Source of the DNA: Altericroceibacterium indicum
Lineage (GTDB): Bacteria; Pseudomonadota; Alphaproteobacteria; Sphingomonadales; Sphingomonadaceae
DNA: 64,000 bases
Direction: 5' to 3'
Assembly: GCF_009828105.1 (NCBI RefSeq)
Contig: NZ_WTYQ01000002.1
Coordinates: 124,001 to 188,000, forward strand
Shown: piece after piece, positions 36,504 to 44,975 of the stretch
How positions within the stretch are numbered: the first letter of the stretch is position 1
Layout: every line of letters begins with the position of its first letter
The notes under the pieces: generated by a model
Told to the model about the DNA's origin: nothing
The model's input: the letters and a program-made list of their open reading frames with translations, nothing else
Database searches by the model: none
Program-made: the position numbers and the translations under genes

Positions 36504-37595
36504 TCAGCCAATCTGAAGAATTTTCAACAAAGTAAAGCTGATGCATCCCAGTCCTATAAGCGACAAAACAACAGCCATTGTGACCCGCCCACCCGCTTTG
36601 AGCACGACCTTGAGATCAACCCCCAGTCCCAGCGCAGCCATGGAAATGACTGTCAGGAAAGTGGCTATTTGACTGATTGGCGCAAGCAAATCTCGTGGGA
36701 TCAGGTCGAAGGACCTGAAGCCAACCAAGGCCAGAAAGCCGAGAATAAACCACGGCACCAGATGTGCCAGTGAAAGCCGCCCACCAGCCTCAGCCTCCCC
36801 GGCGATCACAGCATCAAGAGGTTCATCGGCAGCAGCAATATGCGGCGCGATGAGAGACAGTATCAGACAAACAGGCCCCAGCATCAAAACCCGCACCAGC
36901 TTGACCAACATGCCCGTCTGCACGGCCAAGGGGCCAAGCGGGGCAGCAGCGGCAATGACTTGCGGCACAGCATAGACCGTGAGGCCCGCAAAAGCGCCAT
37001 AGGCGAGCGCGCTCATCCCCAATGCCAAACCCAGTAAGGGCAGCCCGAGCACAACCAGCACCCCAAGTACGGCGGTAAAAGCAATGGATGCCGCCACATC
37101 ATCTCCATCAGCCCCGATAACAGGAGCCACGGCTGCAATCGCGGAATTCCCGCAAATCGAATTTCCACATGCAACCAGCAGCGCCATGCGGATGGGCACC
37201 CCAAGTAACCGGCCAATCCCAAAACTCAGCATGATAGCACCCACCACCACAATCGATATGCCCGCAAGTAATGCCGGGCCAGCCGCCATAATTGTCGCCG
37301 CGCTCACCGATGCACCGAGAAGCACCACCGCGATTTCAAGGAAATATCTGGCGCTGAACGCGATGCCTGAATGCCAGCGTCGTACGGGCACTCCAATGCT
37401 CCGTATTGCCGTGCCGATAAGAATGGCCAGAACCAGTGCCTCCAGCCACGCTTTTCCGAAGATCATCTCTTCAGCTGCTTGCAAAAGATAGGCCAGCGCG
37501 GTGATGCCAAAACAGACCCCCACGCCGGGCACCATCGACTGGAAATGCGCTCTAAAACGGTAAAGAGAGGATTGATCGAACGCGAAGCTTATCAT
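36504..37595 (-). CDS. YeiH family putative inner-membrane exporter
   Basis: A 363-residue membrane protein with about ten helices of the YeiH/YadS (UPF0324) family, annotated as putative sulfate or sulfonate exporters. The most conserved stretch is ALLVACGNSICGNSAIAAVAPVIGAD (about 140-165), with a further AGLTVYAVPQVIAAAAPLG segment. The function of the family is not established; some members are linked to sulfur-compound export or taurine metabolism. It is divergent from a LysR regulator across about 100 bases, as yeiH is from yeiE in Escherichia coli, which supports both calls. No sulfur-metabolism gene is adjacent here. Confidence 0.85.
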   Translation of the reverse strand: MISFAFDQSSLYRFRAHFQSMVPGVGVCFGITALAYLLQAAEEMIFGKAWLEALVLAILIGTAIRSIGVPVRRWHSGIAFSARYFLEIAVVLLGASVSAATIMAAGPALLAGISIVVVGAIMLSFGIGRLLGVPIRMALLVACGNSICGNSAIAAVAPVIGADGDDVAASIAFTAVLGVLVVLGLPLLGLALGMSALAYGAFAGLTVYAVPQVIAAAAPLGPLAVQTGMLVKLVRVLMLGPVCLILSLIAPHIAAADEPLDAVIAGEAEAGGRLSLAHLVPWFILGFLALVGFRSFDLIPRDLLAPISQIATFLTVISMAALGLGVDLKVVLKAGGRVTMAVVLSLIGLGCISFTLLKILQIG

Positions 37596-37659
37596 CGGGG
37601 TTTCCTTCTCCCCTTCAGCTACGCTCCGATCATCAATTGATCTAACGTGTTATTCTTGT

Positions 37660-37692
37660 CATTCCAATCGTGAAACCTGATTGATTGGAATG
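37660..37692. promoter_or_regulatory. perfect 10-bp dyad at the start of the LysR gene
   Basis: CATTCCAATC (37660-37669) and GATTGGAATG (37683-37692) are exact inverted repeats with a 13-base spacer. The right arm ends at the GTG/ATG start region of the LysR gene, where a bound regulator would block its own expression. ATCAATTGAT at 37633-37642 is a second small palindrome in the same gap, nearer the yeiH-type promoter. Both are candidate LysR sites. Confidence 0.5.
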
Positions 37693-37700
37693 TGCCGGAC

Positions 37701-38603
37701 ATGACGCTTGAGCAACTTCGTATCTTCATCGCCGTGGCAGAGCGCGAGCATATGACTGCGGCGGCAAAGGCCATAAACGTTACTCAATCAGCAGCCTCTG
37801 CCGCGATTGCAGCGCTAGAAGAACGTCACGGGGTCAAACTGTTTCACCGCGTCGGGCGCGGTATTACCCTTACAGAAGCAGGCCAGGCATTCCTGATCGA
37901 AGCCCGCAATGTGGTGGCACGAGCCACCACGGCGGAACGTCTCCTCAGTGAATTTGGCAATTTGTCCCGTGGGACGCTCAAACTGGCAGTCAGCCAGACC
38001 ATCGCGGCCTATTGGCTCCCCCGCATCCTTGCTCAATATCGTGTGCGCTATCAAGGGATCGAAATCGAACTCACCATAGCAAACACTCAACAAGCTGCGG
38101 CACGAGTGCGCGATGGAGAGGCAGATCTGGGGATCGTTGAAGGTGTGGTTGATGATCCGGTGCTCGCCAGTTGGCGCGTCGGAGATGACCAATTGCTGAT
38201 TGTTCAGGCAGAACCATTTGCTGGCACAGCAGTCAGCACTGAATGGATCAGGTCGGCACATTGGGTCATGCGTGAAAAAGGATCAGGCACGCGCTCGACA
38301 TTGAATGCCGCGCTAAGGCGGATCGGTATTGATCCCCAGGAACTCAATGTAACGCTTGAACTTCCCTCGAACGAAAGCGTGCGTTCTGCAGTCGAAGCGG
38401 GTGCAGGAGTGGCTGCACTGTCCGCACTGGTCACCGCACCAGCCATCCAACTGGGCACCTTGCACGCCCTGCCCCTAGATTTGGAAAACCGCGCATTTCA
38501 CGCTTTGCGTCACAAAGAGCGGTATCGCAGCAAAGCCGCAGATGCCCTCCTGGACATTATCGCAGAACAACAGCCAAGTGACGTGGGAAAAGGCCTGTCA
38601 TAA
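37701..38603 (+). CDS. LysR family regulator divergent from yeiH-type gene
   Basis: A 300-residue LysR-type regulator (303 if GTG at 37692 is used). The N-terminal helix-turn-helix is MTLEQLRIFIAVAEREHMTAAAKAINVTQSAASAAIAALEE; the effector domain has LKLAVSQTIAAYWLPRILAQYR and the ligand-binding loop GEADLGIVEG. It resembles CysB/Cbl/YeiE-like regulators, which respond to sulfur compounds or sulfite, consistent with the divergent YeiH-family gene. I prefer ATG at 37701 because MTLEQLRIF is the usual N-terminus, but the GTG cannot be excluded. A 10-base dyad overlaps the start region, suggesting autorepression. Family is secure; the ligand is inferred. Confidence 0.88.
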   Translation: MTLEQLRIFIAVAEREHMTAAAKAINVTQSAASAAIAALEERHGVKLFHRVGRGITLTEAGQAFLIEARNVVARATTAERLLSEFGNLSRGTLKLAVSQTIAAYWLPRILAQYRVRYQGIEIELTIANTQQAAARVRDGEADLGIVEGVVDDPVLASWRVGDDQLLIVQAEPFAGTAVSTEWIRSAHWVMREKGSGTRSTLNAALRRIGIDPQELNVTLELPSNESVRSAVEAGAGVAALSALVTAPAIQLGTLHALPLDLENRAFHALRHKERYRSKAADALLDIIAEQQPSDVGKGLS

Positions 38604-38654
38604 CCAAATAACCGGATATGCCTATAATTTGCAGCGAATGACAGCTTTGAGGCC

Positions 38655-39065
38655 TTAGTTGCCTGTTCCGCTCAGGTCAGGACAAGCATACTCGATCAGA
38701 TCCCAACGATTCCCCCACGGATCCTTCCAGACGACGACACGCCCGTAAGGTTCATCACGCGGTGGCGTTTCGAACTCAACGTTTGCGGCCTTAAGCCGCT
38801 CGTAGTCACTTGCGAAATCTTCGGTTTCCAGAAAAAGCCAGACACGTCCACCGCCCTGCTCTCCGATAGACCTGGACTGTCGATCTTCGGCAGCGCGAGC
38901 GAGCAAAATCTCGGTTTGTGCGCCCGGGGGTGCGATCCGCACCCATCTTTTTCCGTTTCCAAGATCGGTATCCTCACGACACTCAAAACCAATGCTCAGG
39001 AAGAAATCGAGCGCTATGTCGTAATCCGGGATCAGCAATGAAAAATGGGAGATGCGGACGGGCAT
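38655..39065 (-). CDS. VOC (glyoxalase/bleomycin-resistance) family protein
   Basis: A 136-residue single-module protein of the vicinal oxygen chelate superfamily. It begins MPVRISHFSLLIPDYDIALDFFLSIGFE, the first beta-alpha-beta unit, with His near position 7, and ends with FETPPRDEPYGRVVVWKDPWGNRWDLIEY, a typical second half with a likely metal-ligand Glu. The open frame extends upstream to 39218, but that lead shows no domain; ATG at 39065 gives the standard size. VOC proteins include glyoxalases, dioxygenases and antibiotic-binding proteins; this one is closest by eye to the small glyoxalase-like proteins of unknown substrate. No neighbours point to a pathway. Confidence 0.8.
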   Translation of the reverse strand: MPVRISHFSLLIPDYDIALDFFLSIGFECREDTDLGNGKRWVRIAPPGAQTEILLARAAEDRQSRSIGEQGGGRVWLFLETEDFASDYERLKAANVEFETPPRDEPYGRVVVWKDPWGNRWDLIEYACPDLSGTGN

Positions 39066-39297
39066 AAATGGGCTCACGACAAGATGATGAAGGAACAATC
39101 TTAAAGCACAGTTTTGCTTGGCTTGCATCGTTCCGAAATTTTGGATGACCGCTTCGTCCCGCACAGCAGACATTTGCAGCATCGGCTGTCTGTGCCTGCT
39201 ATGCTTTGGTAGCGACAATACCGGCAGATACAGCCATTACCTCAGTGTGCGGTGCTCAACAGCTCACAGGCTATTTTCGGCGGTAATCGGTGGTGAA

Positions 39298-39387
<90 letters not shown>

Positions 39388-39551
39388 GCTCAAGGGTGCG
39401 GGACGCTTATTGCGTTCCGGTCTGCTGGAGCGGGCGGTTAGCTCAAGCGAATGCTATTGCCAAGCCCCTGATTCACTTTTGCACCAAAAAGCGTGCCTGC
39501 GCGAACATACGGAACTTGTTTCAATACGCGATCTGCCTATATTTTACCCAT

Positions 39552-39932
39552 ATGGATCGCGCACATTATTATTCGCATCAGGCTGGACGGCGCTTGGAAG
39601 CCCCGTTGAACAGCAAAGCTCGCTTCGGAATTGGCGAAGTCGTTCGGCACAAGCAGTTCGACTTTCGCGGCGTTGTTTTTGACGTGGACCCGGTCTTCGC
39701 CAATAGCGAGGAATGGTATGAATCCATTCCAAGTGAAATGCGCCCGAAGCGTGAACAGCCCTTCTATCACCTTCTCGCAGAGAATGATGAAGCCTCTTAT
39801 GTGGCCTATGTCAGCCAGCAAAACCTCGAAGCAGACAGTGAAGGTGGGCCGATAGAACACCCCAATGTCGCTGAATTGTTCGATGAATTCAGGGATGGCC
39901 GCTATCGGTTGCGGAGACGTTTGACCCATTGA
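39552..39932 (+). CDS. hspQ: heat shock protein HspQ (YccV-like, hemimethylated-DNA-binding family)
   Basis: A 126-residue protein of the HspQ/YccV family. The core is ARFGIGEVVRHKQFDFRGVVFDVDPVFANSEEWYESIP, then QPFYHLLAENDEASYVAYVSQQNLEADSEGGPIEHP, which matches the family's FDFRGVIxDVD and QPFYHVLxE motifs. HspQ acts as an adaptor and substrate for Lon protease and helps turn over DnaA; the hemimethylated-DNA-binding name comes from an early assay. The frame continues far upstream through the antisense of the serine tRNA, which is not coding; ATG at 39552 gives the normal length. No strong ribosome site is visible. It is followed by a bidirectional terminator. Confidence 0.9.
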   Translation: MDRAHYYSHQAGRRLEAPLNSKARFGIGEVVRHKQFDFRGVVFDVDPVFANSEEWYESIPSEMRPKREQPFYHLLAENDEASYVAYVSQQNLEADSEGGPIEHPNVAELFDEFRDGRYRLRRRLTH

Positions 39933-39963
39933 TAATGATTGCACCCGCTGCAGCCGGATAACA

Positions 39964-39999
39964 AAAGGGCGGCCCTTCGATCATGAGGGGCCGCCCTTT
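39964..39999. terminator. bidirectional terminator between hspQ and the ABC permease
   Basis: Perfect 12-base arms AAAGGGCGGCCC (39964-39975) and its complement (39988-39999), a 12-base loop, then GTTTTGC on the plus strand and a run of A/T on the other side. It lies between two convergent genes and can serve both. Confidence 0.88.
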
Positions 40000-40025
40000 G
40001 TTTTGCATCAATGCAGTGAGCTTAG

Positions 40026-40928
40026 TCAGCTTTTCAATTTCCAACCGCTCTTCAGAAGACGGTAGCAGACCGTGCCCAGAACAAGGTTGAGCACAAACAC
40101 ACCCAATGCAGCCCCCATCACCGCATGGTTCGTATTGCCAATATCGCTTTCACCCAGAAAACCGAACCGAAAGCCCGAGATCATATAAAAGAATGGGTTG
40201 AAGCGGCTGATCGTCTGAAAAAGTGGTGACAGATTATCGATCACGTAAAAAGTGCCGGAGAGCAAAGACAACGGCGCGACAATGAAATTGGTGACCGCAG
40301 CATTATGGTCAAACTTCTCTGCCCACATGCTAGCAATCAAGCCCATCATCGCCAGCATCGCAGAGCCCATCAGGCCAAACCATATGATCGCCCAGGGATG
40401 CGCTGCCATCAAGGTTACATCAGGCCACAGGAACATGGCAAAGGCCACAGCGCCGCCCACCATCACAGCACGGGTCATCGCTGCCGAGACAATGCCGATC
40501 ATCAATTCCGCTTCACTGAGCGGTGGCATCAGGAGATCGATAATGGTGCCCTGAATTTTGCCCGCGAGCAGTGAAAAGCTCGAATTGGCGAAAGAATTCT
40601 GCATCATTCCCATCATGATGAGGCCCGGCGCAACAAAAGTTGCAAAGGGCACACCAAGAATTTCCCGGGTGCCACGCCCCATGGCAACGGTAAAAATCAC
40701 TAAAAACAGCAAAGTTGTGACCGCAGGAGCCCATATTGTCTGGGTCTGCACCTTGAGAAATCGCCGAACCTCCTTCATATAGAGAGTCCAGAGCCCCACC
40801 CGATTGAAACCGGTAATCAGGGGCTGCCCTTTGGGCGGAAACCTGCGCTCGGTATTTTCAGCTTCAGCAGTAAAATCGCTGGAGGTTACCGTTTCGCTGG
40901 TGAGAGATGTATGCGCTTGATCGGCCAT
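40026..40928 (-). CDS. ABC-2 type transporter permease
   Basis: A 300-residue inner-membrane permease of the ABC-2 family, the class exporting polysaccharides, drugs or lipids. After a soluble head (MADQAHTSLTSETVTSSDF, then LITGFNRVGLWTLYMKEVRRFLKVQTQTIWAP, the typical N-terminal coupling segment) come about six helices, with the conserved FNPFFYMISGFRFGFLG near the C-terminus. The open frame runs upstream to 41366, but that part is antisense to gcrA; ATG at 40928 starts the real protein. It is divergent from gcrA. The ATP-binding partner is not adjacent, so it must be elsewhere in the genome. The substrate is unknown. Confidence 0.85.
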   Translation of the reverse strand: MADQAHTSLTSETVTSSDFTAEAENTERRFPPKGQPLITGFNRVGLWTLYMKEVRRFLKVQTQTIWAPAVTTLLFLVIFTVAMGRGTREILGVPFATFVAPGLIMMGMMQNSFANSSFSLLAGKIQGTIIDLLMPPLSEAELMIGIVSAAMTRAVMVGGAVAFAMFLWPDVTLMAAHPWAIIWFGLMGSAMLAMMGLIASMWAEKFDHNAAVTNFIVAPLSLLSGTFYVIDNLSPLFQTISRFNPFFYMISGFRFGFLGESDIGNTNHAVMGAALGVFVLNLVLGTVCYRLLKSGWKLKS

Positions 40929-41010
40929 GAATGTCCGACTAATCGCATGGCCTCTCGCTGGCAAGCATTGGTGCGGCCCGCCTGTTGAATTTGAGGTATA
41001 TGGACGTTTC

Positions 41011-41706
41011 ATGAGCTGGACCGAAGAACGCATCGAAACGCTGCGAAAATTATGGGAAGGTGGCTCCACCGCCAGCCAGATCGCTGAAGAGCTTGGCGGT
41101 GTTTCGCGTAATGCGGTGATTGGCAAGGCACATCGCCTTGGCCTGAAATCGCGCCCTTCACCCGTCAAATCTGGCGAAAAGAAGGATGGTGCCAAGAAAG
41201 CTGCAAAAACAGCGAAGCCGGCTGAAAAACCCAAACCCAAGGAAAAGCCCACTGCGCCCAAGGTTGAAGCACGCCCTGCCCCCGCGCCAGCCCCCAGGCA
41301 GGCGCCACCGCCCGTGCAGGCAAGACCTGAAGTTGCGGCTCCGGAAAAGGCACCGCCTGCTGGCAATTCGCCAAAAATCGTTTCCGTCGGCCCCGGTGGC
41401 TTCCTGCGTCAAGGCCCCGGTGATCAACAGCCGCCGATCCCGCCCGCTCCGCCACGCCGCCTGGTTCCCGCCAAGCCGAGCCCCGAAATTGCTGATAAGA
41501 CGAGCCTGCTCGATCTGAATGATCGCGTTTGTCGTTGGCCGATGGGCCACCCCGGTGAACCCGATTTTCACTTCTGTGGTGAAAAGGTGAACCCCGGCTT
41601 CCCTTACTGTGTTGAACATTGCGGACGGGCTTATCAGGCACAACTTCCGCGTGGTGCACGCCGTGCACCGCCACCGCTGCCTTTTGGTGGCCCGCGCGTC
41701 CGCTAA
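41011..41706 (+). CDS. gcrA: GcrA cell cycle regulator
   Basis: A 231-residue regulator of the GcrA family, restricted to alphaproteobacteria. It binds sigma-70 RNA polymerase and activates promoters carrying CcrM-methylated GANTC sites, driving S-phase and division genes. The N-terminal DNA-binding helix-turn-helix is MSWTEERIETLRKLWEGG...SASQIAEEL-like (residues 1-45, with SRNAVIGKAHRLGL), then a Lys/Pro/Ala-rich linker (about 50-145), and the C-terminal sigma-interacting module SLLDLNDRVCRWPMGHPGEPDFHFCGE...YCVEHCGRAY with conserved Cys and His. ATG at 41011 is the natural start; an earlier frame opening at 40927 is not supported. It is divergent from an ABC permease and ends in a strong terminator. 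Confidence 0.96.
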   Translation: MSWTEERIETLRKLWEGGSTASQIAEELGGVSRNAVIGKAHRLGLKSRPSPVKSGEKKDGAKKAAKTAKPAEKPKPKEKPTAPKVEARPAPAPAPRQAPPPVQARPEVAAPEKAPPAGNSPKIVSVGPGGFLRQGPGDQQPPIPPAPPRRLVPAKPSPEIADKTSLLDLNDRVCRWPMGHPGEPDFHFCGEKVNPGFPYCVEHCGRAYQAQLPRGARRAPPPLPFGGPRVR

Positions 41707-41721
41707 GATTAAATCTTAAAA

Positions 41722-41757
41722 GAAAACCCGGCAAAGCGAAGGCCTTGCCGGGTTTTC
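41722..41757. terminator. bidirectional terminator between gcrA and the tannase gene
   Basis: Perfect 13-base arms (GAAAACCCGGCAA at 41722-41734 and its complement at 41745-41757) with a 10-base loop and TTTT in the stem tail. It separates convergent genes and can end transcription from either side. Confidence 0.9.
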
Positions 41758-41778
41758 TTTGTGAGACGCAATGGCAGC

Positions 41779-43401
41779 TCAGCCTTTGCAATTATAACTG
41801 GATGTCTTCTTGGGATCACCCTTGCCATCGTAGGTCGATACTGAAGGGTAAGGACATAGTTTGCGTTGTGCGCCATTCAGCCCGCGCCCTGTGGCGGTAA
41901 CAGACTGCGGCGCCTTCCCCTCCTCCACCCATGCGACCAATGGTGTCAGCATATCGAATGTGTCAGGCGTGAGATCACCGCCTTGGCAATGCCCCATGCC
42001 CGGGACCAGAAACAAGCGATCAAACCCCAATGCCTTGTCCTGCCCACCAGATGCCTTGGCAAGCTGCTCCCACCAATTCACCGTATCGAAGGCCGAAAAC
42101 CAAGGGTCTGCCAGACCGTGGAACATCATCATCTTGCTGCCACGGCCGGCAAAGCTGTTGAGGTTGGTAAAGTTGTAGCTGTCCATCAACCTTCCGCCCT
42201 GATCCTTATCCGCTACTGCCAGCAGGGCATTGCCATCAAAGATCAAGCTCTGGCTTGGTGGTCCAAGGGGAGTAGGTTTGGTGCTGGGCAGAAAGCCGGG
42301 CAACCCACCGACGGATTCACCAAACAAGGCCGGGTCGAACGGGAAGGAAGCATAGATGGGCGCCCCCGTTGACGTCTTCGGCCCGGCAAAAGCAACCCTG
42401 ATCGCATCGACTTGCGGCTGTTGCAGGCAGCCCGGGTCTTTATCACCTGGCTTGCACAGTAAGGGTGATGGATCGAAGTGACATTGGGTTCCGGCAAAGA
42501 CCATCCCGTCTTTTAAACCATCACGCGCATCACATTGCGCCAGCACTTCATTTTGCAGCGCTTTACGCTGAGTGGGCGAGAAAAGCTGGCCAACCTGACC
42601 GATGCCGAGCGACATTTTTTCTGCCGCTTGGTTGAAAGCAACCTGTGCGTTGAGCAGTGCCAGATTGCTGTGGCCAGTCCGCATGGCGGGCGCGCCAACA
42701 ACAATACCGTCATAGTCAAAAGCAAACCGCTGGGCAGAAACCATACCTTCGCGCCCGCCAGTGGAACAGCCGACGAAATAGGAATGGTCAGGCCTGCGCC
42801 CATAATGGCTCGCGATCACCTCTTTGGCCGTTTCCGTCACCCTGCCCACGGCATTATAAGCAAAGTCGAGCATCGCCTGCTGATTTTGGGTGAAAGCGAA
42901 GTCAAACACTTCGCCCTTATGGCCACTATCAGTAGATGCGACGGCAAAGCCACGCGCTAAAGCGGGCGTGTCGCCCGTAGCCTGAGTGCCCAGTGGTGGA
43001 CGGACAGTGCCATTCAAACCGCCGCCGCCTTGAAAAAGGAAACGGCCATTCCAGTTTGCGGGCAAGGCAACAGCAAAGCGAATGCCATATTCCACCCCGT
43101 CTGGCCCGGTTCGGTGATTGATAACGCCCTCAACCTTGCAATAGGCCGGGATTGCCACAAGGTTTCTTTCACCCGACATAGGGTTGAGAACCAGTGAACC
43201 AGCAGGTGCAGGGGCAATTTCCTGCGTCGAAGTAATGTGAAGATCACCACGTGCATTTTTGAACTGCTGAAGCGCAGCACATGCCCCTGCCTGTTCAGCC
43301 GCATCGTTTCTCTGCGCCATCGCCTTTTGCTGCACAGATACCGGCAGCATGGTCACTGTCATCGCCGCACCGGCCAGCAGAAGCATATTTCTCTTCAACA
43401 T
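41779..43401 (-). CDS. tannase/feruloyl esterase family protein (secreted)
   Basis: A 540-residue secreted esterase. The start MLKRNMLLLAGAAMTVTMLPVSVQQKAMA is a signal peptide. The alpha/beta-hydrolase body carries the family motif GCSTGGREG with the nucleophile Ser, HGLADPW with the acidic residue, and GMGHCQGG with the His. Paired cysteines next to the Ser and the His form the CS-D-HC disulfide that positions the triad in this family. Tannases split gallate esters and feruloyl esterases release ferulate from plant cell-wall polysaccharide. The frame opens at 43440, but ATG at 43401 follows AGGGGGAAGG directly and gives the clean signal peptide. No aromatic-acid catabolism genes are adjacent, so the substrate is open. 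Confidence 0.9.
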   Translation of the reverse strand: MLKRNMLLLAGAAMTVTMLPVSVQQKAMAQRNDAAEQAGACAALQQFKNARGDLHITSTQEIAPAPAGSLVLNPMSGERNLVAIPAYCKVEGVINHRTGPDGVEYGIRFAVALPANWNGRFLFQGGGGLNGTVRPPLGTQATGDTPALARGFAVASTDSGHKGEVFDFAFTQNQQAMLDFAYNAVGRVTETAKEVIASHYGRRPDHSYFVGCSTGGREGMVSAQRFAFDYDGIVVGAPAMRTGHSNLALLNAQVAFNQAAEKMSLGIGQVGQLFSPTQRKALQNEVLAQCDARDGLKDGMVFAGTQCHFDPSPLLCKPGDKDPGCLQQPQVDAIRVAFAGPKTSTGAPIYASFPFDPALFGESVGGLPGFLPSTKPTPLGPPSQSLIFDGNALLAVADKDQGGRLMDSYNFTNLNSFAGRGSKMMMFHGLADPWFSAFDTVNWWEQLAKASGGQDKALGFDRLFLVPGMGHCQGGDLTPDTFDMLTPLVAWVEEGKAPQSVTATGRGLNGAQRKLCPYPSVSTYDGKGDPKKTSSYNCKG

Positions 43402-43475
43402 CCCCTTCCCCCTATTTTCTTCAGATGCGTTATGTATCATCGCTCATGGTGCAAAGGCATCGAGCAAGCTGTCAC

Positions 43476-44327
43476 TCAACCAAAGTCGACCTTTTCAATC
43501 CGGTCAGGCGTGGCATCCAGAACTGCTTCTGACCTCGCCCGCTGGGCGCCTTTGAACATCCCATGTGTCACGATATAAGGCTGATTGGCGAGAATTCCGT
43601 CCGCGACAAGGTTGCCGACTTCCTTCGGGTCCATCCAACCATCCCCCAGCTGCCGCTGAGACAGTTTTTCCTCGCTTGCGCTAAATCCGCTGCCTTCGCG
43701 CAAATTGGCCGGCCGGTTATCCTGGCATTCGTGGATGCGGGATTGAACAGGTCCGGGCAATAACACGGACACGCCAATATTCTTTTCACCCAATTCACCA
43801 CGGACCGATTCACAAAAATGGCAGACAGCCGCTTTGCTCGCGCCGTAAATCGCCAGATGCGCTGGCATCACCACTTCGGCAGCGAGAGAGGAGGTTGAGA
43901 GGATATGGCCACCCCGTCCATGCGCCATCATCTGCGGCATGAATTCTACAAACCCGTTTATGACGCCGCCAATATTGACGCCAAAACCGAAATCATAATC
44001 TGCATAGGTCGCTTCGAGAATAGGCCCCTCCAACCCCACACCTGCATTATTGATAAGGATATCAATTCCGCCAAAATCATCCTGCATCTTCTGCGCAGCC
44101 TTGCGGTAATTTTCTCGATTGGTGACATCGAGTTGAAGCGCCGAAACCGTGTTGGCCCGGCCTTCTCCATGAAATTCTGCCAAAGCATCATCAATATGAT
44201 CCTGACGCAAATCCGCCAGCACAACCTGTGCTCCACGCTCCACCAGAACTTTAGCAATTCCCAACCCGATTCCGCTTGCTCCGCCTGTGATAAAGGCTGT
44301 TTTTCCAGCGAAACTATTGATCGGCAT
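43476..44327 (-). CDS. short-chain dehydrogenase/reductase (SDR)
   Basis: A 283-residue NAD(P)-dependent oxidoreductase of the classical SDR family. The cofactor motif TGGASGIGLGIAK follows the first strand, NNAG lies near 90, the catalytic Ser is in LSTSSLAAEV, and YGASK carries the catalytic Tyr and Lys. The C-terminal part (about 195-283) is longer than minimal SDRs and probably forms the substrate lid. Several ATGs precede it; I prefer 44327 (MPINSFAGK) because GGAG lies six bases upstream, with 44339 as the alternative. It lies 74 bases downstream of the divergent DUF1993 gene start region. Substrate unknown. Confidence 0.85.
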   Translation of the reverse strand: MPINSFAGKTAFITGGASGIGLGIAKVLVERGAQVVLADLRQDHIDDALAEFHGEGRANTVSALQLDVTNRENYRKAAQKMQDDFGGIDILINNAGVGLEGPILEATYADYDFGFGVNIGGVINGFVEFMPQMMAHGRGGHILSTSSLAAEVVMPAHLAIYGASKAAVCHFCESVRGELGEKNIGVSVLLPGPVQSRIHECQDNRPANLREGSGFSASEEKLSQRQLGDGWMDPKEVGNLVADGILANQPYIVTHGMFKGAQRARSEAVLDATPDRIEKVDFG

Positions 44328-44415
44328 CCTCATCTCCATCTTTGACTTTGTCTACATTTGGCAGAGCCTATCATATACGTCTATACCGCTTTGAAGTCCT
44401 CACGGAGAAATCAGC

Positions 44416-44928
44416 ATGCCGCTTTCACTTCACACAGCCCTTGTTCCAACCTGGCTACAGATCCTCGGGTCATGCAACAATCTGATTGATAAAGCAGAAG
44501 CCTTCGATTGCGACGATAAGGAGCTTCTCTCCACCTGCCTGGCCGAGGATATGCTTCCGCTCGCTTACCAGCTCAAAAGTTGCGCGGTGCATAGCCTTGG
44601 GGCGATTGAAGGAGTCCGCAAAGGCGTATTTTCGCCGGATATGAATGAACCTCCGGCAAATTTTTCGGACATGCGCAATCTGCTGAACAATGCGATCACA
44701 AAATTGGAGCAAGTGGAAGAAAGCGAACTTGAAAGCTATATTGGCCAGCCCATGCGCTTCGAAATGGGTGAGTTCAAACTGCACTTCCTTGCCGAGAACT
44801 TTCTTCTCAGTTTCAGCCAGCCGAACTTCTTCTTCCACGCCACAACAGCTTACGACATCCTGCGGATGAAAGGCGTACCAGTGGGTAAGCGCGATTTCCT
44901 CGGTGCAGTACAAATTGTAACCAGTTGA
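44416..44928 (+). CDS. DUF1993 family protein
   Basis: A 170-residue soluble helical protein matching DUF1993. It begins MPLSLHTALVPTWLQILGSCNNLIDKAEAF and ends with FLLSFSQPNFFFHATTAYDILRMKGVPVGKRDFLG, the family's most conserved part, with HATTAYDILR as its signature. DUF1993 proteins are predicted four-helix bundles of the DinB-like type and have no assigned reaction; a metal-binding role is possible. Upstream lies CACGGAG with the start in good spacing. It is divergent from the SDR gene and 47 bases before the DUF481 gene. Confidence 0.82.
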   Translation: MPLSLHTALVPTWLQILGSCNNLIDKAEAFDCDDKELLSTCLAEDMLPLAYQLKSCAVHSLGAIEGVRKGVFSPDMNEPPANFSDMRNLLNNAITKLEQVEESELESYIGQPMRFEMGEFKLHFLAENFLLSFSQPNFFFHATTAYDILRMKGVPVGKRDFLGAVQIVTS

Positions 44929-44975
44929 TCGCAAGGGAATTGCTCAGCGCGCCGGGCTGTTATAGCGGAAATTCT

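Noticed and set aside
39431-39460. GGGCGGTTAGCTCAAGCG, resembling the 5' end of a tRNA
   Set aside because: No anticodon arm, T arm or matching acceptor strand follows, so it does not fold as a tRNA.
40929-41366. Upstream extension of the ABC permease frame
   Set aside because: It is Gly/Ala-rich sequence antisense to gcrA; the permease starts naturally at 40928.
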